Assembly: GCF_964204645.1 (NCBI RefSeq)
Contig: NC_134025.1
Coordinates: 18,570,001-18,634,000 of the forward strand
Reading direction: 5' to 3'
DNA length: 64,000 bases
DNA from: Tubulanus polymorphus
Lineage: Eukaryota; Nemertea; Palaeonemertea; Tubulaniformes; Tubulanidae
Part shown: in pieces, positions 32,516-44,995 of the stretch
Numbering within the stretch: position 1 is the stretch's first letter
How the letters are laid out: every line of letters begins with the position of its first letter
The notes under the pieces: model-generated
Seen by the model: only the letters and a program-made list of their open reading frames with translations
The model's database searches: none
Told to the model about the DNA's origin: nothing
Made by a program: the position numbers and the translations under genes

Positions 32516-32995
32516 GAAATTTCACACTCTGCATTAATAAAATTTAAGTATTAATTCGTTTGAAAAATCTTCGTCTGAACTCCCACCAACAAGTTATAAG
32601 TGGTGACAAGAAAATGACTTCATTGACTCACTACCATGTTATAACCTTCATGACAATAGCTTTGAGCGTAGTGCATTAAGCATACGAATGATAAGTCAAT
32701 CGGCCAGACCGCTGAAATAGGCTCGCTAACGCAGGCCAAAAACGGAGTAGTTTGAAAAATGCGGAATTAAGTAAAACTGTAAGGCAAACTGCTGGCGCAT
32801 CAACATTGTAAAATAGTCAGAACTAATTCAATACTCAATATTGAACTTAATATTGATTATTGATTACCGGTACTTTGTTGGCTGGCCTATTTTAAGTAAA
32901 AATATTCTCATTTTTTATTGATTGAGTTGGCCTACTTTTGAGTACCATTTCACCATAAGGTATTATATATTGTCATTTGCACTAGAACATTCATA
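32516..32995. other. Unannotated, with repeat U copy 2 at 32652-32735
   Basis: 32652-32735 resembles 23783-23865. The rest is AT-rich with no feature seen. Confidence 0.4.
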
Positions 32996-33505
32996 ATGGA
33001 AAGTAATGAGAATATGTATCAGAAACTACTGGATGCCTATAGGGCAGCCCACAGAAGTAAACCAAAACAAATACAATTCTCACAAGCCCAAGCACTGCCG
33101 AATCAATTGAAATATGATAGACAGCTAGTTTTAGCCAAAATTGATGAACTAATGGCGATGTCCGTTAATTTCTGCCAAATTTGCCACGAGAAAAAAAATG
33201 GTCCGTAAATATAAAATCGTATCCCTAAAGCACAATTAACACCAAAATTTTGAGCAGAATTGTGATTTGATTTCTGAAATCCTAAATCTTGTTTTTGCAG
33301 ATTTAGAGGTCCAAGTGGAAGATGACATGGCACCTGCCCAAGTAGGAAGTAATGGACAGAACAACATAATAGGAGATGAATTAAATTCAGTAGAGAAAAA
33401 GATATCAACTCCTGCTCAAGATCGTGTAATAAGTAGGACCAATGATATAAATGCTAAACTGACTGTTTTAAGAGATTGTGGCATGATCCCACAAGAAACT
33501 AAATA
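32996..33505 (+). CDS. Two candidate exons of an unidentified gene, cut by repeat P
   Basis: The first frame, 32996-33208, has an ATG, begins MESNENMYQKLLDAYRAAHR and includes LVLAKIDELMAMS and an FCQICHEKK Cys/His motif. The second exon starts at 33301 after a GTTTTTGCAG acceptor, reads DLEVQVEDDM, then VISRTNDINAKLTVLRDCGM, and runs into repeat P, whose first bases supply the stop at 33504-33506. The second exon starts in phase 1. The donor of the first is unclear; AATG|GTCCGT would keep phase but is weak. The 3' part of the gene is missing or lies beyond the insertion. Family not recognised. Confidence 0.4.
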
Positions 33506-33690
33506 AATTGCCCATGGGCAAAGTGTGGTTTACCTTGAAAGCTAGAGGTTGTTTGGGGTAAGGGCATTGCTTGAAAAATCTTTCTAATTTGTGACTTCAA
33601 AGTTCTACAAGTTTAAATTTCTATTTTATCTTTCTTAAAGGATTATTTTGTAGTCTAAAGACCAAAGATATACATATATGTTATTATTAT
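33503..33690. mobile_element. Repeat P copy 3, truncated
   Basis: Starts AATAAATTGCCCATGGGCAA and matches the first 180 bp of copies 1 and 2, then passes into an AT-rich microsatellite-like stretch (TATATATTACTATATATATA) near 33680-33710. Confidence 0.8.
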
Positions 33691-33710
33691 ATATATTACT
33701 ATATATATAG

Positions 33711-35515
33711 AACCGTTCGACTTTGTATTCAGTTTGATGCTTGGTCACTTGATTTTAGCGATAGTGACAATCTAAGCAGAAGTCCCCAGAAAATGGACGT
33801 ATCAGCCTCTGAGCCTGAGGCTCGAACTATTACGGCAATGTCTATAACATGAGGACCATAAGGTGCATATGGTCGAAGACAGTGTTTAAAATTGACTAAA
33901 TAGTAGTGAGTGGAAGCATGAGATATCAGTGTAATCAGTGAAACCAAATTAACGTTTCCAGGGTTTCTGTGAGGCTGCTTTTTTTTGCCGTTAAACAGAC
34001 ATTTTCCCGAGCCAAAAGTGGTCCTATTTCCTCAAATCCTAAAAAATTCCCTGAGGAATTGTGAAAATAAATCGATATTCGTTCTCTAAAAACATTATAG
34101 TGTTCTTATTTTGGTTTATTAGGGTTTTCTGTTACATCACAGAAAACCCTATTGAGATTCGCGTGTTTCTTATTATTATAATTTTGTCACACTATTTTAA
34201 CTAAAAGAACATAGGCTTTGTTACCTTGCCGCTATTGTCGATACAGTATATTGTATATCGTTGTTGTAGATCGTTCTGCTCACTGAGATCTACAAATACT
34301 CCGCGTGTTTTTTCACGAATCATCGTTACAAAAATTGAGCCCCATTCAATTGGGCAACATGTTTTTCGAGTCGTCATCCCGAAATCAACCCGCAGGCCGA
34401 ACTAATTTATTGCTGCAGACTTCACATTCAGCCGTGGTCTTCAAACAGTAATTTTAACAATAGCCCATTTTCCTCATCAAATCATATTACCGATACACAG
34501 GAAATTTACTACTTTAGATTTTAAAAGCACTGTTGAGCTGTAAACATCAACGAATCGATGTGTGTCACTACGTCGTCGTTCCGGGGATTGGCTGCGAGTT
34601 TCTCCTCATCATGAGAATCAAATCGAGTACAAATTAATTCATTACTACCAGTAATTTGGCTGTGGGTTTCAAGCAGTTAGTTTAACAATACCTATTTTTC
34701 TTTACCAAATTAACCGTGTATTTACTAAGATAAATCTTTAGTGTACCTGGAAGTCGTAGGCCTAAACTAAACACGCCAGAGATATAGCGGAGAAAAGCTG
34801 TTGTGTCGACGAGGTATCAAAATAAAAGAATATATTACTTTATTCAGCCACGGGCTTCAACCTCTATATCAATACCATCCATACTCTATATTTCGTACAG
34901 TTCATACCGATCATTGTCAAATGCACAAGGTATTTACTAAATACAAGTATATAACACACTCCTATCCGTATGCTGGACTCACACTTGACATTCGGAGTAA
35001 GCGTTCCCTGTGGGGGAAAGGAGATCGTTCGCTGTGTCACTTGAAGTGTTGATCGATTTTACGCGACCTTAAGGCTTTAGGCCTACCGGTACTGACCTTA
35101 ACGGTCTCAAACAAACAGTATAATTGTTGCGTTTATTAACGGACTCATTGGATTGAACATCAAAACAAAATTTACGATATTTAGGAGGGTTGTTATTCAT
35201 TAGGCCTACGACCATCTGTCCGGATGTGAGGACTACACATATACATAGGCCTACATAGCATTAACCTAGTAGAGGCTACTAGCCTAAGTTCACTGTAAAG
35301 GAGGAATCAGATTTATTAAAATGCATGTTAATTAGTGATTGACTGGTTCTGACTTGCAACGATCAATCACTATTATAAATTTTATTGCCAAAAATGAAGA
35401 TTTTTTTGAAAATTTCGTCTGAGCGACACAGCTTTATAAGCCAGACTTTTCATTCGATTTTTTCATTATAAATGAAACTGGTATTTCATTAGTGCCTAAT
35501 GACTTAAGCCGGGAG
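33711..35515. other. Non-coding, with weak tandem structure at about 34400-34960
   Basis: Three diverged stretches near 34430, 34660 and 34845 share a TTCAGCC/TTGGCTGTGG, CTTCAA, TAACAATA and ATTTACTAA order, suggesting an old tandem repeat of roughly 200 bp. A perfect hairpin lies at 34120-34151. No supported gene. Confidence 0.35.
34120..34151. repeat. Perfect 13-bp hairpin
   Basis: TAGGGTTTTCTGT at 34120-34132 and its inverse at 34139-34151 surround TACATC. Such AGGGTTTTCTGT hairpins can be the end of a foldback element, but no partner end was found. Confidence 0.85.
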
Positions 35516-35814
35516 AAGGTCGGCCTTGTGACAGCTTGTGACTCACTACGATGCCATTCACTGCGACTGCCAGTGAGGATTGTGTCGCAACGACTCATCG
35601 ACCTACCCTCCCTTGCGACGGATTGCGACTGTCAGCAACGCCAGTCACGAGGAGTCGCACGTGTTCTACTTTCTGCGACGCTACACGACTGTCACAACCG
35701 ACCTACGCGCTCTTGCGACTGGCAAAAACTAGTCGCACACAGTCGCAAACAATCGTATAGCAACCGACTTGCACCGATACTTGCGAGGATTGCATCGCGT
35801 CACAAGGCCAACCT
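35516..35814. mobile_element. About 300-bp TIR element packed with GTCGCA/TGCGAC motifs
   Basis: AGGTCGGCCTTGTGAC (35517-35532) is matched in inverse by GTCACAAGGCCAACCT (35799-35814) with one difference. Between them TGCGAC or GTCGCA occurs at least nine times in both orientations. No coding signal survives scrutiny: the 153-codon frame across it is a by-product of the motif. It looks like a MITE with subterminal binding-site repeats; superfamily unknown. Confidence 0.6.
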
Positions 35815-35844
35815 ACGTCCAGCTTTAAGTTACTGCGGAGCCCC

Positions 35845-35995
35845 AGAAATATCTTTTTTTTGTTCAAAAGACCTTTCGCTTGAAAATTCTTTTTTTGGAA
35901 CAAAATTAATTTCGTTCGAACCAACAATATTCTGTTCAATTAAACCAATTTGAAAAAATCGTTAGAACAAAGTTGAAGAAACTTTTTATAATAAT
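35845..35995. repeat. TTCGTTCGAACA minisatellite, left part
   Basis: Degenerate units of the form TTTTCGTTCGAACAGAAT separated by T- and A-rich spacers. The same array resumes at 39460-39865 on the other side of the LINE, so the LINE lies within it. Confidence 0.75.
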
Positions 35996-38900
35996 AATAA
36001 TAATTTATTTTCTTATAAAGCCCAAGTCTAAAACATAATCATTGTGCTTGACATTAAAAAGAAAACATACATAAAATAGGGACACATATAAAAAAATTTA
36101 CATATTAAGTGGAATACTTGACTAGAAGTTATGACAAATATGTTCGATTAAAAAGAAAAGTTATGAGACTAGTTTAAAAAGATTGAACAGTAGGACTAGT
36201 TTTAACGTGACCAGGAAGCCCATTCCATAATGCTGGCGCCGCACACCTAAAAGCCCTCTCACCAAATTTCCGATTTGACTTAGGTATGACTAGATTTTTG
36301 GTTACTGAATTGGATCTAAGTTGTCGTAATAGAGTATAAACAGTTAAAAAAGATTTTAAATACTGAGGGGCAGTATCATTAAGACATTTATAGACAGTTA
36401 AAAGAATTTTGAACTCTGCTCGACCAGCAATTGGCAGCCAATGTAGATCCATTAGAATAGTTTTAATATGTTCAAACTTTCTAGTTCTTGTTATAAGCCT
36501 TGCAGCATTATTTTGAATTAGTTGTAGGCGATTAACTAGTGTGTTATTGGATCCAACAAGTAATGAGTTTGCGTAGTCCAAACGAGATGTGACCAGAGAA
36601 TTTACAGCAGTTTTACATGATTTATCATCAAGTAGGTTATGTATCTTACCAATAGTATATAAGTGAAAATTCGCAGCTTTACATACATTACTAACATGGT
36701 CAACGAGTGACAAACAATCGTCAAATAAAACACCTAAATTACGAATACATTGAGATGGATAGATCTTTGCACCATCTATAGTAAGAAAAATATCATTAGG
36801 CAGAAGACTCTTAAAATGCGGAGTTCCAAGTATGATAAATTCTGTCTTTTCACCGTTAGCTTTGAGTTTGTTTATGGTTAGCCAATTGAAAATGACACTG
36901 ACTAGTTTATTTAACATATTGAGTGTACTTGAAATTTCAACAAAGCATTTAGGATTAACAAACTTATAAAGCTGTTGGTCATCAGCATATATATGATACA
37001 GAGTAGAAAGCTGACGGATAATCTCTCCAATAGGTAGTATATATAACGTAAAAAGTAGAGGCCCTAAGACGGAACCTTGTGGGATACCACATTTAAGTGG
37101 TTTACTTGAGGAGCTTGATCCCTCGACAACTACAGTTTGAGTATGGTTAACCAAATACGAACGAATCAAATTAAGTACATTGCCATCAAACCCAAAATCT
37201 GATCGAAGACGTTCAATAAGAATACCATGGTCTATTGTGTCAAAAGCTGCCGAGAGATCAAGCATAACCATAAAAACAACTTTGCCATCATCCATACCAG
37301 ATAAAATATCATTGGTGACTCTGAGTAGAGCCGTTTCAGCGCTATGATGTGCAAGGTAGGCAGACTGAAACGGTTCAAAAAGATTATGATTTTTAAGGTG
37401 ATCAATAATTCTAGAAGATATGACCTTCTCAATGACTTTGGACATGAAAGGAATATCAGATACCGGTCGGTAGTTCTTTAGAATTTGGTTATCAAGAGAT
37501 ACCTTTTTTAACACTGGATGAACAATTGCATGTTTAAGTTCATCTGGAAAAACACCAGATGTAATGCATTGGTTAACTATTCTAACAAATACACTAAGCA
37601 TACCAGATGTAGATAAGACTGATTTAAATAAGCCTGTAGGGACTGGATCCAACAAACAGGACTTAGGGGCCATTGACCCAATTATTAATTTACCTAGTTC
37701 GTGATCATCAGTTAAATTTAAATTACTCAATATTAAGGGATTACGTTCTTCAAGCGAAAATAGGGGATCACATTCAACTTTGTCAAGATCACAACGAATA
37801 CTTTCAATCTTCTCTGAGATGTAGAGAAATTTTCAGCTAATTCTACACTCTGACCAGTTGGCAGTTGCCTAGAATAATTATTCAAAAGGTCATTATTTAT
37901 GATTTTAAAGGTTTGTTTTACATCAGTCATTTTACTACAGTAGTATGCAGATTTAGCAGTTTTTTATCATATCGACGACTAAATTACGTTGGTGAATATA
38001 CATATCCTTATGAACTTGAAGACCAGTTTTCCGCCACTGGCGTTCCAGTTTCCGCCGCAATTGACGAGCGGTGTGAATATCTGCACAATACCATTTTGAT
38101 GTGCCTGAGCGTATCTTTCTCTTACGTGTTGTTAACGGCGCATATTTCTCTAACAGGCGAACACCACTGACATTATAGTCCTGGACCAACTTATTCACAC
38201 ATGTAACTGGCTCAACTAATGACGATGCCCATTCACGACCAAAGTCAAGTGTTTCAACAACTCGGAGATTCCTGAAAGTCTGGACAATAATAGGGTTAGG
38301 CGGTTTAGCTAGGTTCAGTTTAGAGAAAACACTATAATGTGGTGAAATAAGTGATTTTTCAACATCGATGTCGTACACAACATTATCCATTAGCCTAGAA
38401 ATCACAAGATCAAGAGTATGACTCTCTATGGGTAGGTCCTTTGACTAATTGTTCAAAACCATAGGCACAAATAATATCAAGAAACTTGCTAACATCAGGC
38501 TTCGTGGGTATATCAATGTGGACGTTAAAATCACCAACTACAACAATCGGCAATTTAAATGAACTAAGCACACTCAGACATAATTCAAATTCCTCAAGAA
38601 ATGTACCAACCGTGAAATGATTACTTTTCGACGGAGGTGGACGGTAGATGATAATGTAAACAACAGTATTCTGTCCAGATTTAACCTCTATCTGCATGAT
38701 TTCAAAAGTTTTATAAGGACCGCGTGGTTTTTGTTTTTCCACATGCACAGAAGTTTTAAAAACAACTCCAATTCCACCACCACGCTTTCCTGTTCCACGT
38801 GGGGAGCTAAAAATGTTGAAACCAGATTCAGACAGCTCAACCAAGGCACGCGAATCATAACATTGTCTTTAATCCATGCATGTTTCAGTGAGGAATATCA

Positions 38901-39459
38901 GGTCAGCATTCTTGTCAATAAAATATTCATTTAGTAAAGTTGCTTTGTTGACAACTGACTGCGAGTTCAATAGCAAAGTCTGAAGGCAGTGATTACTGTT
39001 TGTTGTGGTAATCGGAATATTGACCAGGTTATGCCTATTTATACCAGACTGACCTCTAAAGTAATTACTAGTAGCACGTTTCACTCTAACACCAGCTCTA
39101 CAGCCACGGGTTGTTGGTTTCTTATTGGCAATTCCAAGTTGACAAATAGACTTGTATTAACTAGCTGGTAATCTATCTGTGGTTCCAGTGAACGATTAAA
39201 ATCCAAGTCGGCTTGCAATATATGGAAATGTTAACCCTGCCATCTGTTATCACAACTCCAAACTAGAATTTACAGCTTAAAATCATCCACTTAAAGCTAG
39301 TCCCAGTGATAAAATCCACAATCTTGATAACATTAGATCCAGAGTTAATTAATGAACAATCCCAACATAAAATTCCAATCCAATGTCAAGTATTCCACAG
39401 TTACTATCAACTTTTAGCAGAGACAAATACAAGGTGCAGCTAACGTACAGCGCGACCTT
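35996..39459 (-). mobile_element. CR1/L2-like LINE, about 3.4 kb, 5' truncated or ORF1-less
   Basis: Minus-strand element whose 3' end is an (ATT)n tail after CTTTATAAGAAAATAAATTA (left edge) and whose coding part begins near 39240. It has pol (endonuclease plus RT) but no ORF1. Both sides are the same minisatellite. Least decayed of the CR1/L2-type copies in the window. Confidence 0.85.
36174..39240 (-). pseudogene. LINE pol: AP endonuclease plus reverse transcriptase, four or more breaks
   Basis: Read right to left. A basic KKPTTRGCRAGVRVKR start lies near 39140-39080. The apurinic/apyrimidinic-type endonuclease runs about 39060-38340 (LLNSQSVVNKATLLNEYF, FLTETC, VYIIIYRPP, VVVGDFNVH, SLISPHYSVF; the last normally reads SDH-x-x-V, so the catalytic Asp-His pair is partly lost). 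The RT is a 518-codon frame, 37730-36174, with LKNYRPVSDIPFMSKVIEKV, MLDLSAAFDTIDHG, CGIPQGSVLGPLLF, IYADDQQLY (catalytic YADD), and the end GERAFRCAAPALWNGLPGHV. Breaks occur near 39120, 38850, 38408, 37945 and 37735. The RT frame itself is open, so decay is recent, but the whole ORF is not translatable. Confidence 0.92.
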
Positions 39460-39865
39460 GAAATAATTTTTTTTTGTCCAAACGAAAGGATTTTCGTTCG
39501 AACAGAATCATTTTAATTTGAACAGAATTTTCTTGTCAGAACATTAAGTTTTTCGTTCGAACAAGTATATTGTAAAAAGTTTTTTCTCCGAACCAAAAGT
39601 ATTAAGTATTTCGTTCAATCGAACAGAATTGTTTTCATTCAAACATTCGTTCGAAAAAAATTGTTTTCGCTCAACCAAATTTTTTTGCCAGGACAAAAAG
39701 TTTTTCATTTTAACAATAACATAGCTTTTAATTCGAACACATTTTTTTGTCAGAATGAAGAAAAGTTTTGGTTCAAACAAAAAGCGTATTGTTTGATCAA
39801 ACAGAATTGTTTTCATTCGAACAAGATTTTCTTGTCGGAACATTAAGTTTTTTGGTCAAACAGCA
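39460..39865. repeat. TTCGTTCGAACA minisatellite, right part
   Basis: About a dozen degenerate units with TTCGTTCGAACA or TTCATTCGAACA cores, each followed by AGAATTGTTTT- or AAGATTTTCTTG-like spacers. Frames called here on either strand are artefacts of the repeat. Confidence 0.85.
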
Positions 39866-40330
39866 TGTTAAGGTCGTTTTGGAAATTTACTCGGTCTGGT
39901 ATATTTTGGATTACTGTGTATGTCATTTGTCAGGACATAAAACAGAAGACGACTTAGGATACTACCTTGCGTGACTCCACTAGTTTGACCGACTCATTCC
40001 AAGATGAGGCGTTCCGTGGATTTCGGCTACAAGTTTTCGTTCAGAGATAATTTCTGAGCCATTTGAGCGACCTATCATTGATACTGTTTCCTAATAGCCG
40101 GTTTAGTAATGGCTGATGTTGTGCCTTATCAAATGCTTTGTCGAAATCCACCGTTGAACAGGATTCTAAGACTGTGCAGAAAACCCGTTATCGCTGCTTT
40201 GCAGCTATGTTTTCAATGTAACGATCTGTTTCAATAACAAAATGCGTGGCTGACGATGTAGTTTTAGTAATAGTGCATAGGTCATATCTACCCTCCCTAC
40301 AAAGCATAGTGTAATCGCCCAGACATCCTA
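39866..40330 (-). pseudogene. LINE RT fragment, family N, copy 1
   Basis: The reverse complement reads STVDFDKAFDKAQHQPLLNR, then GVTQGSILSRLLF-type sequence and NDIHSNPKYTR. These are RT fingers/palm motifs (FDKAFD-x-V-x-H, then G-V-x-QGS-x-L-x-x-LLF). 39868-40203 matches 63631-63948 on the plus strand closely, with a few indels. It is in several frames and dead. It abuts the minisatellite at 39865. Confidence 0.8.
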
Positions 40331-41227
40331 CCACCCTATTTTCCATATAGTCCACACCTTAGCCAATGAAACTGTGTTCTCTGTGTGTGTGATGCTTCAA
40401 TGAATGAAGTTCTTGTGACTGGCACTATTACATAGTGGAAGTTTTAATTAGGGCAAAGACCACATGATAACATAAGAATGCACTTAAAGAATGGCTTTCT
40501 TTAAGCTTAACGCCTAATGTGATCGTCTTGGCATGAATACACGCTTGTACGAGTCCATAAAAAAGAAAAGCCTTTTTCCAACTACAAATGTGGACTGATG
40601 GCACTAAGATAGTTGCTGATTGCGTGACAATTGACTGACCAAAAAACCTGTCCGATATGCTAAAGACCCCGAAATATACGCTTCATTAATTTCAATGAAA
40701 ATTGACAAACCATAAGGAAGCTACAGGTCTCAGAATTCAGGCTAGAAATGAATCTTTTCGGGCACACCTAAGGTCACAAGATGGACATAGTGTCTTTATC
40801 TACAGCCAGAGAGGATGAACAATGGCCAAAATTGAATTAAATCACTTTATAGGCTATGCCCAAAGGGGCTTAACGTATAAAACGTGTGAAAGATAGAATA
40901 AGAAAAATAATAAATTTCATTTATAGTTCACATGTTTTTTTTATTTTTTTCATTCAATTAAATGTAACAGGAATGTTTTTATAATGTAGGCCTATATGGA
41001 TGCACAAATCAAGATTATGCATGTGGAAATGCATAAAGATTAAATACAATCCAGTCAATGGTCAAATGCCCATTAATTCATAGTATCCAAGATTTACTTT
41101 CAAAAATGCTTCTCTATATATATGAAGACCTGACAGAAAAAAATTTGTCTTAGATCAAGAATTGAACAACGTGAATCATTCCACTTACATGGTGTGCTAC
41201 TTCAATATTAACTGACTACAGCTCCAT
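40331..41227. other. No gene; weak repeat V at 40690-40800
   Basis: 40700-40790 resembles 46130-46210 (ACAGGTCTCAGAATTCAGGC, then GGTCACA-GATGG), a diverged dispersed repeat. Nothing else is seen. Confidence 0.4.
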
Positions 41228-41998
41228 ACATATAGCTGTGTTCATACGATGATTTCAGTATGGTACTACGCGTTCACATGCTGAAATTATTTGAGGCCTA
41301 CTCATGGCTCATTCAGTTCTGTACTGAAATTTGCTTATTAACCCTTAACCTGCCGGCAGCTTTAATGTTAAGTCCTGTGTGCCAGGTGATTTGTGTGTTA
41401 ATGAAATTATCTCATTAAATCCTCATAACTACCAAACTATTGTATATAGGGCATTGAAACTTCACAATGATGTAGTTTATAGTCATAGCCACGAGATAGT
41501 GCCGAAAAATTTAACTTGTGATTTTTGAAAGAGGAGGTCCACTGGGTGGGGTCATTTTTAGGGGTCAAGCGCAAAATGACCCCCTAGAAAGTCAGAATAC
41601 TCTCAATTTTGTGTTACATTGTCGATATTCATAAATTAAGACTCCGTAGATTACTATATCCATCGTTAAAACCTTTATTATGCTTCTTATTACATTAAAT
41701 GTTCGAATCTTCATTAAAATCCAAAAATATCGAATTTACGGGCCGTTTTTGAGGTCAAAATTCTTCAAAATATCAAAATGAAAAATAACTTCCAGGTTCG
41801 GATTCTCGAGTATTGGCAGTGCCGTGCGTTAAGAACTACGTCTCAACACGCTGCCAGGCGCCTGTGACATAAAAACAAACTTTAAACGCGAGATAGGTCG
41901 GGCTGTCGACTACAGTTGCCTACGGCAAGTTAAGGGTTAAGCACCGAAATCCTGATCTCAGTACAAAACTGAGCTGGCCTGAAATGTGAACACAGATT
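41228..41998. mobile_element. Inverted-repeat element hosting a piggyBac-type MITE
   Basis: Outer ends GCTGTGTTCA (left, 41234) and TGAACACAG (right, about 41987-41995) are inverses. Just inside, CAGTTCTGTACTGA on the left and its near-inverse TCAGTACAAAACTGA on the right continue the symmetry. The centre is occupied by the TTAA-flanked element. Confidence 0.5.
41342..41936. mobile_element. piggyBac-type MITE, 595 bp, TTAA target duplication
   Basis: The left end is CCCTTAACCTGCCGGCAGC and the right end is CTACGGCAAGTTAAGGG, inverse to the left over about 15 bases with few differences. TTAA lies directly outside both ends (41338-41341 and 41937-41940), the diagnostic piggyBac target. No transposase inside, so it is non-autonomous. 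Confidence 0.85.
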
Positions 41999-44674
41999 CG
42001 ACGCTTATTTGGTGTATTTACATCCGCGTAATACGCCATAATTAGCACTAATTACACTTCCCTCCATCGGCACACTGGGTGTCCACTAAAATGGTTTGCT
42101 AAGTGCTGAATTGCCGACATGCCATACGAAAGCAACCGTATTTTGGTGAATTCAGCACCAGCGAAGTACAGTACTTCATAAGCGCCAAATCTCTCGTGAA
42201 CGCGGCTAGTGTCATCATCTATATCCAACAATACATACTAATATGTGAACTCAGTACTCGTTGTGGATATAAAATCTATATAAAGCATTCATTCAAAATA
42301 TTTACGGCGCTTCAGCGATAGCTAGAAAATGTACAACATGAAAATGCACAACATGGTGGTTGAACAACAAGAATCATATAGAATTAACCACTTTTCGAAA
42401 AATACCATAATGATAGAAAATACCTGGGTGGAAATTGCACGGCATTGAAAATAATGAAAACATCAGTCTGAATTTGGTAGATATCGATTATTGGAAATTG
42501 ATAGAAAATGCACTTCATTAAAATGTACAACAAGGAAAATAACCATGAATTTGAAAGAAAAATCCAGTGCCAGAAAATAGCAGGCTAACCAAAACACGTT
42601 TATCGTGTAATAAAACGGTAGCAGCAGTATACATAAATAACTTCAAATTAGTTACCAAGAATTATCATGTAGTGGGGAATAAGGGGAAAGAAACAGTTCG
42701 ATTATTTCAGACATAGCTTTTCTTTTATCAAGGATTGTTTCGGCATTGATCTAATAAAGCTAAGTTCATTGTTGTGAATCTTATCCGAGTGAATCTTATT
42801 AAATGTTTGAAATCAATTAACAGTTCATTAGGGCTATCAAAATCATTATTCTTTAGTGGCACAACACATTAGAATTGTTTTTGCCCAAGATGATGTCAGT
42901 GATCGTGGGATTTCAAAAAAGAAATTCTTTCACATAAATGGCTGAGTAGAAACAGTTATTTATAAATATATCACATTCCATTCTACGTTTTTCAATATTC
43001 TACATAGAAGGCATTTGACCTGAAAGTTTGTTACATTATTCTAAAAGTACTGAAGTTGAAGGTAATATCAGTTATTTTCAAATTTTGACATACAAGTACT
43101 CAGGGAGGGGTAAAATATTAGCCACTGGAAAATCAGAAAATATTGTATGCATAGCTTAAGGACCATAGGTGCAGTAGGATCAATGGAGTAAATTTTAGTA
43201 TTGCACACAAAAATTGCTTTGTTCTCCGATCTGCAGTAATGTATAAAGACGGAAACTTCATGCATAACACCACACTTAGTAAGCGTTTTTAAAGGGTAAC
43301 TGACAACTTTTTAAAGATTTTTCTTCTCTTTAAACTAAACGATAGAATATACAGTAAGGCTAGGTGATTTCAAAATTGGAACAAATTTTTGAATCTAGTC
43401 AGAATTGATGATTTTGATGTTTGGCATCTGTTCGGTGTACACATTGCTTGTGGTTGTGATGCGTGGTTTTGTGTCTATTAATAGAACTACATAACTATAG
43501 GGTTGGCTCAGAAATGATGTCCATAGAAATGAATTGGAAGAAGCTACAAGAGCAATTCAACTTAATTTTATACCTGTTTGGCACTCAAATTCAGCCAAAA
43601 TGCCTCTTGATTTTGAAATTGGATAGGAATCCATTGCATTCTTTAGTAGACAACAAGGAACATGGATGTATAAATCATCATTTTGGATTATCATTTAGTG
43701 ATAAGTAAGATCATGGTTCGATCTAATATCAAGGATATTTTGACTAATGTACTGATGAATTTTAGATGGAATTAGGCGCAGGAATAATTTCAATTCTTTG
43801 CTTGAAATACTGGTATTGGTAGCAGCTTTGGTCATGAACTTAGCATATTTCCTCATCCATCCTATTTTAAAACTTAGAGGTAATGTTTGTGAAAGATTTG
43901 TGCTGTACTGATCTATCAAAACTCCTCTGCAGCCCGAGACTATAGATAGATAGATATGAATCGAAAAAACAGTATTTCTTTGAATATTTGTTGTAAAAGG
44001 GAAATTTATTGAAAGCTTTGAAGTGTTAGTCTACAAACTACTTATATGACATTGAATGAATTTAATTATTCTTTAGTGAGATCAAAATCTGTGAGTGCTT
44101 ATAACACCCTGTAGAAAATGCTCGTGATGCTGAACTAAACTTTATTTAATAGCTTCATGGCAGTCGATTGAAATCTGCATCTTCAATTTGATCCATTTAG
44201 CCTATTAAAATAACTCGTTGATTCTCTAAAATAGGTTTATGCAATGGACAATTATAGCTCCTTCTACCTCCCTGGCCAGTTTCAAAGCTGTAAAACAATC
44301 CGGTATCAAGACAACAGAAAATACACGCAGCTTCCTCAAAAGTCAACGCATTTCTATAGACAGTATTTAGCGATGTAAACAACGAAATGAGATCAAAAAT
44401 CAAGTTACACAATCATAAAATGCATGAAAACTAAACAATTTTTAACAGGACAGTTGATAATCAGTGTATAGATCAATAGAATAATAGAATACATCATATA
44501 AGTGTCAGTTACCCATTAACTTTGATGAATAACATGGTAATCGGCTTTCTTTATGACTCACTAGCATTTGGCAGAACAATCAATACTATGTCAAGGAAGA
44601 TAACAGGGCATCATTAAAAAGGCGGAAAATTTTAAATCACTTAATAAATCAGAAATAACGAATGCCATAGCCGA
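41999..44674. other. No supported gene; repeat T at 43145-43262
   Basis: 43145-43262 (GTAGGATCAA, then CACAAAAAT-G-TTTGTTCTC) resembles 48900-49010, a diverged dispersed repeat. A minus-strand frame at 44197-44412 contains CIFCCLDTGLFYSF and a Cys/His pair and might be an exon, but no splice partner is found. Otherwise AT-rich non-coding. Confidence 0.35.
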
Positions 44675-44995
44675 AGGCGCGAAGTAATGACGGGGGGTCT
44701 TGGGGTCCTCCCCCAGAAAATTTAAATTTTTCACATCGTCTCAGATCGTTTTTCAGCAGTTTTAACGTTAAAATTTCACTCAAGAGAATCAAACAACATC
44801 GTCCGATGTTTTACTGTTAACACACTGCTAGTTCCAAGATGAGTCAAGATGCTCATCGTCTATTCATTTGCATTAGAAAAACAATGTAGGCGGCGTCACA
44901 TTACGGGCCGCAAAAGCCATTTTTCAGCACTACACGCGAGCAACACTCCGGTAAAAAAATCAATAATGTAGAAACATATATCCACAGACACACGG
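44675..44995. repeat. Repeat B copy 2
   Basis: Matches 9345-9650 in the same orientation, from GGCGCGAAGTAATGACGGGG through CAGACACACGGTCGG, with an extra TCTTGGGGTCCTCCCCC segment and an extra GTCACATTACGGGCC segment. No outside boundary or duplication is clear. Confidence 0.75.

Noticed and set aside
35492-35953. 153-codon plus-strand frame
   Set aside because: It runs across the GTCGCA-rich TIR element and into the minisatellite; the composition follows the repeated motif and no domain is visible.
39544-39974. Phe/Lys/Glu-rich frames on both strands
   Set aside because: Produced by the TTCGTTCGAACA minisatellite.
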